Positions 7,042-12,760 of a DNA stretch of 12,760 nucleotides are shown piece after piece. A program made the translations under genes and the position numbers. Each line of letters starts with the position of its first letter. Position 1 is the stretch's first letter. The stretch is from Balneolaceae bacterium (GTDB lineage: Bacteria; Bacteroidota; Rhodothermia; Balneolales; Balneolaceae). The stretch is taken from NCBI GenBank assembly GCA_007123985.1, contig SLGA01000288.1, forward strand, positions 1 through 12,760. Direction: 5' to 3'. The notes under the pieces are model-generated. The model made no database searches. It saw only the letters and a list, made by a program, of their open reading frames with translations, and had not been told where the DNA came from.

Positions 7042-8058
7042 TTATGAATCGAAAAGAGTTCCCGAAGAGTCTGCCTGTCGGATACCAAAATAATCATACG
7101 CTTTAGGTGCAGCTATCCTCCCTTTCGGAGTACGCTGTAAAAAACCCTCTTTGATCAAAAACGGTTCGTACACCTCTTCGATGGTGCCTTTATCCTCGCC
7201 AACAGCAACGGCAAGTGTGCCCAACCCAACCGGACCGCCTTTGTAGTTTTCGATGAGAGCTTTAAGGATTCGAACATCCATTTCGTCCAGCCCGTTATGG
7301 TCCACATCGAGGGCGTTCAGGGCTTTGTCTGCAATAGCATCGTCGATTGATGTCAGTCCATCCACCTGGGCGAAATCCCGGGTTCTGCGCAGGAGTTTAT
7401 TTACAATTCGGGGAGTACCACGGCTGCGGCGTGCAATTTCGTGAGCGCCTTTTTCTGTGATACCAAAATCTAGAATATGCGCGGTGCGCAGGGCGATTCG
7501 CTGCAGGAGTTCGGTATCGTAATAATCAAGGCGCATATCTATCCCGAAGCGGGCGCGAAGAGGCGCTGTAAGCAAACCCTTTCGAGTGGTGGCTCCAATC
7601 AGGGTAAAATGATTCAGATCAATCTGAACACTGCGCGCACTCGGGCCCGAGTCGATTACGATATCGAGCTTGTAATCTTCCATGGCCGAATAGAGATACT
7701 CCTCCACAACAGGATTAAGACGGTGGATTTCATCTATGAAAAGCACATCACCCGGTTCAAGATTGGTGAGAAGACCGGCAAGATCGCCCGGTTTTTCCAG
7801 CACGGGTCCGGTAGTTGGTTTGATTTGTACACCCATCTCACGGGCAATAATATAGGCAAGGGTGGTTTTGCCAAGCCCGGGAGGCCCGGAAAGGATTACA
7901 TGATCGAGCGCCTCACCGCGTTTTTTTGCAGCCTGTATGAAGATGGAGAGATTTTCAATAACCTTTTGCTGGCCAACAAATTCCTGAAGTGTGGAAGGGC
8001 GCAGACTCTCATCAATTATGGGCTCTTTTTCTTCGGGATTTAATAAAGGGTTCTGCAA
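7042..8058 (-). CDS. ruvB: Holliday junction branch migration ATPase RuvB (TTG start)
   Basis: The hexameric motor that, with RuvA, drives branch migration of Holliday junctions in recombinational repair. The 338-residue product has Walker A GPPGLGKTT (58-66), Walker B with DEIH (109-112), sensor 1 GATTR (155-159), the LRARFG arginine-finger segment (167-172) and the C-terminal winged-helix domain (about 255-325, with GPVGLGTLAVAVGED and RTPKGR). The only start that keeps the usual N-terminus (ESLRPSTLQEFVGQ, 17-30) is TTG at 8058. The frame is open only six codons further, to a TAA, with no ATG or GTG; the next ATG (residue 75) lies after Walker A. It stands without ruvA or ruvC here, divergent from ppk1. 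Confidence 0.95.
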   Translation of the reverse strand: MQNPLLNPEEKEPIIDESLRPSTLQEFVGQQKVIENLSIFIQAAKKRGEALDHVILSGPPGLGKTTLAYIIAREMGVQIKPTTGPVLEKPGDLAGLLTNLEPGDVLFIDEIHRLNPVVEEYLYSAMEDYKLDIVIDSGPSARSVQIDLNHFTLIGATTRKGLLTAPLRARFGIDMRLDYYDTELLQRIALRTAHILDFGITEKGAHEIARRSRGTPRIVNKLLRRTRDFAQVDGLTSIDDAIADKALNALDVDHNGLDEMDVRILKALIENYKGGPVGLGTLAVAVGEDKGTIEEVYEPFLIKEGFLQRTPKGRIAAPKAYDYFGIRQADSSGTLFDS

Positions 8059-8086
8059 TTCGTTCGTGTAAATGGTTTATTTATAC

Positions 8087-8118
8087 TTTGTTAATCAATA
8101 ATACATAACTTTAATTTG
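8087..8118 (+). promoter_or_regulatory. Candidate Bacteroidota-type promoter of ppk1
   Basis: TTTG (8087-8090), 20 bases, then TTAATTTG (8111-8118): one mismatch to the -33 TTTG / -7 TAnnTTTG consensus, with the same 20-base spacer as the BlaI-like promoter at the left edge. The start site would be near 8122-8125, giving a leader of about 70 bases. A small hairpin (8127-8145: GCCATGC, loop TTACG, GCTTGGC, one mismatch) would sit at the very 5' end of the transcript. Confidence 0.5.
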
Positions 8119-8195
8119 AAATGTATGCCATGCTTACGGCTTGGCGATCGTAAAAAGTTATAGAAACCACCAATAAACATTCAAAAAAGAAAACG

Positions 8196-10316
8196 ATGCA
8201 AGCCGATGAGCTAAAAGTATTGGGCCCCGAATATTTTGAGAATTATGAACTGAGCTGGCTCAAATTTAATAAACGAGTTTTGGCTGAGGCGCAGCGAACT
8301 GATCTTTCGCTGCTTGAAAGAGTAAAATTTATTGGCATTGTTTGCTCCAACCTGGATGAATTTTTCCAAAAACGCGTTGGTGGTTTGAAACGGCAGTTTT
8401 ATGCAGGTGTAACGGAACTAACCGTGGATGGCAAAACCCCGGAAGATCAGCTCAGGGCAATTCGCAAAGAGGTGCTGAAGATGATAAAAGCATACAGAAG
8501 CTGCTTTCTTAATGAACTTCTGCCTGAGCTTGAAAAAGAAGGTATTGTAATAAAATCATACAAAGCACTTGGTAAAGAACTTCAGCAAAAAGCGGATGAA
8601 TATTTCGAGAATCAAATCTACCCTATTATAACCCCGCTTGCCGTAGATGAAGCGCATCCGTTTCCGTTCATATCAAACAAGAGCAGATCGCTGGCAATTA
8701 AACTGAAGCAGAAAAAGTCTAACAAAGAACTTTTTGCGCGGATTAAAATTCCATCAAACCGGCCCCGGTGGGTAGAGCTGGAACACCGCGACGGCCAGGT
8801 AACTTTTTTATCTTTGAAAGATCTTATCATACAGAAAATTCATCGTTTTTTTCCGGGAGTTGATGTTATCTCGGCGCATGTATTCCGGGTAACCAGAAAT
8901 GCTGATATTGAGCGTAACGAAGAGGAAGCGGACGATCTTCTTGAGATGATTGAAGAGGAACTCAGAGAGAGAAAATTTGCCAAAGTGGTTCGGCTTGAAA
9001 TAGATAAAAACATGCCTGCTGATGTGAAAAGCTATCTCATAGAACATCTCGATGTGAAGAAAAGTGATGTATTTGAAATGGAAGGGCCTATAGGCCTTGC
9101 CGATGCGATGGAACTTACATCGGTTAATGGATTTCAGCACCTGAAAGCGGAGCCCTGGACCCCCGTACTCCATCCGGTTTTTCGCCACTCGATGGATGAA
9201 GATTCACCAAGTGTTTTCAAAACCATTCGAAACGAAGACTTTATCGTGCATCATCCCTATCACAGCTTTGAAACATCTACTCAGCGTTTTGTGGAGGAGG
9301 CAGCTTCCGACCCAAAAGTTCTTGCAATTAAGCAGACACTCTACAGAACCTCGAGCGACTCTCCACTTATGCACTCCCTCATAAAAGCAGCCGAGGCAGA
9401 TAAACAGGTTGCCGTACTTATTGAATTGAAAGCACGGTTTGATGAAGAACGAAATATTTCCTGGGCACATCGTCTGGAAAATGCAGGAGTACACGTTTCA
9501 TACGGAATTCCGGGCCTGAAAATTCATACCAAGCTCACCATAGTTGTGCGCGAGGAGCATGGCGCTATACGCAGGTATGTACACATTGGAACGGGGAACT
9601 ATCACCCGGATACGGCACAGCTTTATGAAGATTTTGGGTACTTCACCTGCCGTGATGATATCGCCGCGGATGTCTCGGATGTATTTAACCTGTTAACCGG
9701 CTATGCACCCGACCAAACATTTAAAAAAGCACTTGTAGCGCCAAAGCATCTTCGGATGAGCATAATGCAGCTGATTAATACTGAAATTTCAGAAGCGAAG
9801 GCGGGCAGGAAGGCCAGAATTATGGCAAAGATGAACAGTCTTGAGGATCCCCTGATTATACAGCAACTATACGAAGCCTCGCAGGCTGGAGTACCAATTG
9901 ATCTGATAGTACGTGGTGTTTGCCGTTTGATTCCGCAAAAAAAAGGATTGAGCGAAAATATTCGCGTTCACTCTGTCATTGGTCGTTTTTTAGAACACTC
10001 CCGGTGTTACTATTTTCACAATAGAGGAAATAACCATTATTATATTGGTTCGGCCGATTGGATGCACAGAAATTTAGATTCCCGTGTGGAAGTACTTGCG
10101 CCGATTGAGCATCCCGAGCTTAAAAAGTACATTAAGTTCCTCTTTCACCTCTATCTTTCAGACAACAGCCAGCGCTGGTTCTTAAAAAGCAATGGAAAGT
10201 ACAAGCGAATAGTGCCCAAAAAAGGCGAGGAAAGAGTGGGTGTTCACGACTATCTGATGAACCACACAAAGAAACTCCTGGATCCGGTTCCAAGAGTTTC
10301 CCATTCAAAAGGATAA
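8196..10316 (+). CDS. ppk1: Polyphosphate kinase 1
   Basis: Reversibly polymerises the terminal phosphate of ATP into inorganic polyphosphate; usually membrane-associated. The 706-residue length is normal for Ppk1. The N-terminal helical domain carries ENYELSWLKFNKRVL (15-29) and SNLDEFFQKRV (51-61); the middle domain starts near 120; the two C-terminal phospholipase-D-like domains hold the catalytic residues. H444 in KIHTK corresponds to the phosphorylated histidine of E. coli Ppk (H435), and H601 in LEHSR to its second active-site histidine (H592); both are offset by nine, which supports the alignment. The C-terminal SADWMHRNLDSRVEV (619-633) is also typical. The start at 8196 has a purine-rich but non-canonical upstream sequence. 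No ppx or phosphate-regulon gene is adjacent. Confidence 0.97.
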   Translation: MQADELKVLGPEYFENYELSWLKFNKRVLAEAQRTDLSLLERVKFIGIVCSNLDEFFQKRVGGLKRQFYAGVTELTVDGKTPEDQLRAIRKEVLKMIKAYRSCFLNELLPELEKEGIVIKSYKALGKELQQKADEYFENQIYPIITPLAVDEAHPFPFISNKSRSLAIKLKQKKSNKELFARIKIPSNRPRWVELEHRDGQVTFLSLKDLIIQKIHRFFPGVDVISAHVFRVTRNADIERNEEEADDLLEMIEEELRERKFAKVVRLEIDKNMPADVKSYLIEHLDVKKSDVFEMEGPIGLADAMELTSVNGFQHLKAEPWTPVLHPVFRHSMDEDSPSVFKTIRNEDFIVHHPYHSFETSTQRFVEEAASDPKVLAIKQTLYRTSSDSPLMHSLIKAAEADKQVAVLIELKARFDEERNISWAHRLENAGVHVSYGIPGLKIHTKLTIVVREEHGAIRRYVHIGTGNYHPDTAQLYEDFGYFTCRDDIAADVSDVFNLLTGYAPDQTFKKALVAPKHLRMSIMQLINTEISEAKAGRKARIMAKMNSLEDPLIIQQLYEASQAGVPIDLIVRGVCRLIPQKKGLSENIRVHSVIGRFLEHSRCYYFHNRGNNHYYIGSADWMHRNLDSRVEVLAPIEHPELKKYIKFLFHLYLSDNSQRWFLKSNGKYKRIVPKKGEERVGVHDYLMNHTKKLLDPVPRVSHSKG

Positions 10317-10336
10317 AGCAGCCGGGGAGTCCTTTT
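10307..10336. terminator. Candidate bidirectional terminator between ppk1 and the TPR gene
   Basis: AAAAGGA (10307-10313) and TCCTTTT (10330-10336) form a 7-bp stem over a 16-base G-rich loop, straddling the 18-base gap between convergent ppk1 and the TPR gene and overlapping both stop codons. The arms give an A-run on one side and a T-run on the other in both directions. The large loop makes it a weak candidate. Confidence 0.4.
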
Positions 10337-11141
10337 ATCTGACCTCATCAGGCGGAATATTGCCAAGGCGCAGATCCAGGTTTTTTAACAGGGAAAGGGC
10401 AGGGCTTTGAAAACGACCGCTCATAGTATAGGCCTCAAAAACAGCTTCACGTGCTTCGTTTAGCAAACCCAAATTGAGGTAGGTATTGCCAAGAAACCAG
10501 TATGCCTTCTCTTGTAGATTTATGTCGGCTTCATCAAATTGAATAACCGATTCAAAATGCACTGCAGCTGATTCATAAGCTGTTACATTATAGAGCAAAA
10601 TACCGAGGTTCATCTCTATGCGGGCACGCTGCTTTTCGTTGGGGGAAAGTGTGAGAAGTTCACGAAAACGTTCAATGGCAAGAACGGTTTCATCACTGTA
10701 AGCTAGGGCAAGGGCCTCGTTTATTGCTATATCTAAAGTAGCGGCTTCATCCTCATCAGAACGGTAAATATCTGCGCCCAGCATCTCTGTTTTGTCGATA
10801 GATGCGATTGACCACTGCTGCATTGCCGCCTCCTCACTCATCGAGAAGAACTGAAGCCCGACGGTTATTAGCAGTGCAGCTGCTGCTGCCGCAACCCATG
10901 TTTTGTATTTATAGAGGTAGTGTGTGGCGGGTTCATTTACCTCGCCAACATCATCAATAAAATTTGGTTTCACACCCTTTTTGATCAGTCCTTTCAAATG
11001 AAGCTCTGTTTCAAAGAGCTTGTAATATTCAGGGTTTTTCAGAAACTCAACCCAAAGCTCATCTATTTCAGATTGCGAGAGTTCACCGTTGATGAATTTT
11101 TCAATGCTTTTTAAGATCTCGATGTTTTCTTGTTCGTTCAT
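10335..11141 (-). CDS. Membrane-anchored TPR protein, probable anti-sigma partner
   Basis: A 268-residue protein with a short acidic cytoplasmic N-terminus (1-80), one membrane span (about 82-99, very Ala-rich) and an extracytoplasmic C-terminal half with tetratricopeptide-like helices (about 140-242: EALALAYSDETVLAIERFRELL, IEMNLGILLYNVTAYESAAVHFESVI, KAYWFLGNTYLNLGLLNEAREAVFEA). The N-terminus (IEKFINGELSQSEIDELWVEFLKNPEY, 13-39) resembles the helical start of Bacteroidota anti-sigma proteins. Its position directly after an ECF-type sigma gene supports a role as signal sensor and sigma-binding partner, with the TPR part outside; this role is inferred. A 107-base gap separates it from the sigma gene and holds a promoter-like element (11203-11235), so it probably also has its own transcript. 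Confidence 0.75.
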   Translation of the reverse strand: MNEQENIEILKSIEKFINGELSQSEIDELWVEFLKNPEYYKLFETELHLKGLIKKGVKPNFIDDVGEVNEPATHYLYKYKTWVAAAAAALLITVGLQFFSMSEEAAMQQWSIASIDKTEMLGADIYRSDEDEAATLDIAINEALALAYSDETVLAIERFRELLTLSPNEKQRARIEMNLGILLYNVTAYESAAVHFESVIQFDEADINLQEKAYWFLGNTYLNLGLLNEAREAVFEAYTMSGRFQSPALSLLKNLDLRLGNIPPDEVR

Positions 11142-11202
11142 TTCTATAGCCTTTTTAACACTCCTGAGTTGCTTGTTATCATTTTTTAACTACAACCTTT
11201 CG

Positions 11203-11235
11203 TATGTATGAACCGGATTTTTCGAATTCCTTACA
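11203..11235 (-). promoter_or_regulatory. Putative ECF-sigma promoter, copy A (upstream of the TPR gene)
   Basis: On the minus strand: TGTAAGGAAT (11235-11226), 11 bases, GGTTCATACATA (11214-11203). Both blocks and the spacer length recur exactly upstream of radC. GGAAT serves as a -35-like box and CATACATA as a -10-like box about 15 bases further on, the usual ECF geometry. An A+T-rich run (11237-11250) lies on its upstream side, like an UP element. The TPR start codon is 61 bases downstream. The sigma gene's stop codon is 13 bases upstream. Confidence 0.6.
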
Positions 11236-11248
11236 CTTTTTTTTAAAA

Positions 11249-11788
11249 TTATGTTTGAAGGCTCACGCAATCACTCAGTTTTTTAAGTACTCTGTGTTTT
11301 CTGGTCCAGGCATTTGCAGGAGAAATTTCAAAATTATCGGCGATATCGTCTGTATTTGCTTCGGGATAATCGAACAAAAAACGGGCAAACTCACGATAGC
11401 TGTTTCGAAGCCCTTCAATACAGCGAAGCAAAATATTTGCCTGATCCTCATTCATAAGCAGCCAGGCTTGATCGGCCTCTGTTACAAGCTGCTCTTCTAT
11501 TTCATCAAACTTATCCAGGTCGAAATCTCTTACTATTTTGTAATAGCTGTGTCGTGTAGCCTTTAACATATAGGAGAGTATTCCGCTTGGATTATTGATA
11601 TCATCCTCAATTATTTTTGGTATGATATATTCAAACATTTGCTGAACAGCGTCTTCTGCATCTTCGGAGGATGCGTTTAATTTCGATATAAGATACTTTT
11701 TTAAAATCGGGGTAGCCTCACCGATAAGTCTGTTCGCGGTTCTGGTCTGCCCGTTTTTTAAAGCATACACAAGTTCAGAATAGTCCAT
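11249..11788 (-). CDS. ECF-type RNA polymerase sigma factor
   Basis: A 179-residue cytoplasmic protein with the two-domain layout of extracytoplasmic-function sigma factors. The region-2-like part spans about 10-90 (EDAEDAVQQMFEYIIPKI, 42-59, and GILSYMLKATRHSYYKIVRD, 69-88). A linker follows, then a region-4-like helix-turn-helix at about 118-172, with a conserved-looking IEGLRNSYREFARFLF start and DDIADNFEISPANAWTRKHRVLKKL as DNA-binding helices. The sequence is divergent, so the exact ECF group cannot be given. The ATG at 11788 has a GGGGA stretch upstream. The next gene on the same strand is a membrane TPR protein, a typical sigma/anti-sigma arrangement. No copy of the TGTAAGGAAT element is seen upstream of the sigma gene itself. 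Confidence 0.82.
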   Translation of the reverse strand: MDYSELVYALKNGQTRTANRLIGEATPILKKYLISKLNASSEDAEDAVQQMFEYIIPKIIEDDINNPSGILSYMLKATRHSYYKIVRDFDLDKFDEIEEQLVTEADQAWLLMNEDQANILLRCIEGLRNSYREFARFLFDYPEANTDDIADNFEISPANAWTRKHRVLKKLSDCVSLQT

Positions 11789-11882
11789 AGCTTTTCCCCA
11801 TTTAAGAATTCTTCAATCCCTAAATATAATAGAAGAGAATAATTGAGCAAATTGATTTCAGAGAGAATTAAACCTCGGAAAA

Positions 11883-12596
11883 TCAGAATAGATTTTTCTT
11901 TTTGAGACTGATGTATTCGTCTCCGGCTATAATGATATGATCATCAACCGGAATGTTCAGCAATTCTCCCGATTCGGCAATTCGTTTGGTGAGCCGGATG
12001 TCTGCCGCAGACTCTTTTGCATACCCCGAGGGATGATTGTGGGCAAGAACAATACTATTGGCCTGATTCATGATAGCCTGCCGAATCACCTCGGCAACAT
12101 CAACTATGGTTGCCCTGCTACCGCCGGAACTGATTTTTTTGTACCCAATCAATACCCTTGCGTTGTTCAAAAATGCCACGTAGAATTCTTCGTGTGGAAG
12201 ATCGCGCAGGTGCGGCCTGAAAAAAGCAGCAACAAGCTCTGGCGAGTGCATCGGTATCTGATCGCCCAAGGAAGCAATTTGCAGCCTGCGGGAAAGCTCA
12301 AATACCGCTTCAAGAGTTATTGCTTTTACACCGGCAATTCCGGGTATTACTTTCAGGGCTTGCCAATCCTGCTTCGATAATTTACGAAGCCCGCCAAAAC
12401 GATCGAGCAGTGCACGCGAGGTATCAATCACATTTAACCCTTTGGTTCCGGTTCGCAGCAGAATGGCAAGAAGCTCGGCGTCGGAGAGGCTGTCGGCTCC
12501 GTATTTCATCAGTTTTTCCCGTGGCTGCTCATCGGGGCTCATTTCGCGAACACTTCGTCCCAGAAACCGGGATGCATCAAACTCTTCTGTTTCCAT
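11883..12596 (-). CDS. radC: RadC-family JAMM/MPN protein
   Basis: A 237-residue RadC-family protein. The N-terminal part has PREKLMKYGADSLSDAELLAILLRTG (25-50) and a helix-hairpin-helix segment (about 75-92, VIPGIAGVKA). The C-terminal JAMM metalloprotease-like domain has the metal ligands in HNHPSGYAKESAAD (186-199: H186, H188, D199) and an acidic residue in HEEFYVAFLN (135-144). Despite the name, RadC's biochemical role, including any in DNA repair, is not established. The start is uncertain: the ATG at 12596 lies only eight bases past the putative promoter element, which would leave almost no leader. The ATG at 12542 (residue 19, MSPDEQPREKL) is nearer to the usual start and would give a normal leader. 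The gene follows a small HTH regulator gene by 78 bases. Confidence 0.93.
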   Translation of the reverse strand: METEEFDASRFLGRSVREMSPDEQPREKLMKYGADSLSDAELLAILLRTGTKGLNVIDTSRALLDRFGGLRKLSKQDWQALKVIPGIAGVKAITLEAVFELSRRLQIASLGDQIPMHSPELVAAFFRPHLRDLPHEEFYVAFLNNARVLIGYKKISSGGSRATIVDVAEVIRQAIMNQANSIVLAHNHPSGYAKESAADIRLTKRIAESGELLNIPVDDHIIIAGDEYISLKKKNLF

Positions 12597-12604
12597 CGTT
12601 TTTA

Positions 12605-12637
12605 TATGTATGAACCAGAATCAGCAGATTCCTTACA
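12605..12637 (-). promoter_or_regulatory. Putative ECF-sigma promoter, copy B (upstream of radC)
   Basis: On the minus strand: TGTAAGGAAT (12637-12628), 11 bases, GGTTCATACATA (12616-12605), identical in both blocks and spacer to the copy at 11203-11235, while the spacer bases themselves are largely different. An A/T tract (12639-12648) lies upstream, as in the other copy. Conservation of the blocks but not the spacer argues for function rather than a recent duplication. Confidence 0.6.
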
Positions 12638-12674
12638 GAAAAATTTTTAGATATCGTTATTTTTTGGTCAGCGG

Positions 12675-12760
12675 TTATTCACCCTCCCTGAATTCAAGAA
12701 TATCCCCCGGCTGGCAGTCAAGTGCTTCGCAGATCGCTTCGAGGGTGGAGAACCGAATCG
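12675..12760 (-). CDS. Cro/CI-type HTH regulator, C-terminal fragment (cut by window edge)
   Basis: The last 27 residues are read leftwards from 12758 to the TAA at 12675. They include TLEAICEALDCQPGDILEF followed by REGE, the characteristic end of small Cro/CI-type (HTH_26-like) DNA-binding proteins, in which the last helix is followed by a CQPGDILE/Y segment. Most of the protein, including the recognition helix, is outside the window. It is encoded on the same strand as radC, 78 bases upstream of it. Confidence 0.75.
   Translation of the reverse strand, partial: IRFSTLEAICEALDCQPGDILEFREGE

Noticed and set aside
7477..8043. 188-residue open frame on the plus strand
   Set aside because: It lies wholly antisense to ruvB, resembles no known family and is explained by codon bias of the real gene.
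8087..8195. Third copy of the ECF-like element near ATGTATG at 8121
   Set aside because: Only ATGTATG is shared; the ATTCCTTACA block at the required distance is missing.
11204..11566. 120-residue open frame on the plus strand
   Set aside because: Antisense to the sigma gene and its downstream gap; its start overlaps the promoter-like element, and there is no family resemblance.

Overview
The window looks like a stretch of chromosome from the Bacteroidota/Balneolota (FCB) side of the bacterial tree. The gene complement is typical of that group: a GldA/GldF/GldG-type ABC transporter with a DUF4340 partner, a BlaI-type repressor, tandem-domain universal stress protein, Ppk1, and an ECF sigma factor next to a TPR membrane protein. 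Two upstream regions carry the Bacteroidota-type promoter (TTTG, 20 bases, TAnnTTTG), and Shine-Dalgarno sequences are mostly weak or absent. The phylum is an inference; no rRNA or marker tree is available here. Coding density is high and no mobile element, CRISPR array or tRNA was seen.

Layout. 1-33 (-) is the first 11 codons of a BlaI/MecI/CopY-type repressor, followed upstream by two operator-like palindromes, one lying on its own promoter. 235-1146 (-) is a two-domain universal stress protein. 1250-4913 (-) is a tight four-gene unit, read as ATPase, permease, GldG-like protein and DUF4340 protein. 4983-6134 (-) is metK. 6340-7023 (+) is an A+T-rich SAM-dependent methyltransferase gene broken by an in-frame amber codon. 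7042-8058 (-) is ruvB, apparently with a TTG start. 8196-10316 (+) is ppk1. 10335-11788 (-) is an ECF sigma factor followed by a membrane-anchored TPR protein that resembles an anti-sigma factor. 11883-12596 (-) is radC. 12675-12760 (-) is the C-terminal end of a small Cro/CI-type HTH regulator.

Working together. The ABC cassette forms one transcription unit with very short gaps and one ATGA stop-start overlap. The most interesting observation is a 33-base element with identical spacing (TGTAAGGAAT, 11 bases, GGTTCATACATA on the minus strand) found twice: once just before the TPR/anti-sigma-like gene and once just before radC. It has the layout of an ECF promoter with an A+T-rich upstream stretch. 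This suggests that the sigma factor at 11249-11788 controls its putative anti-sigma partner and the neighbouring radC. That regulatory circuit is inferred, not shown. The other strong signal is the self-regulated BlaI-type control region at the left edge.
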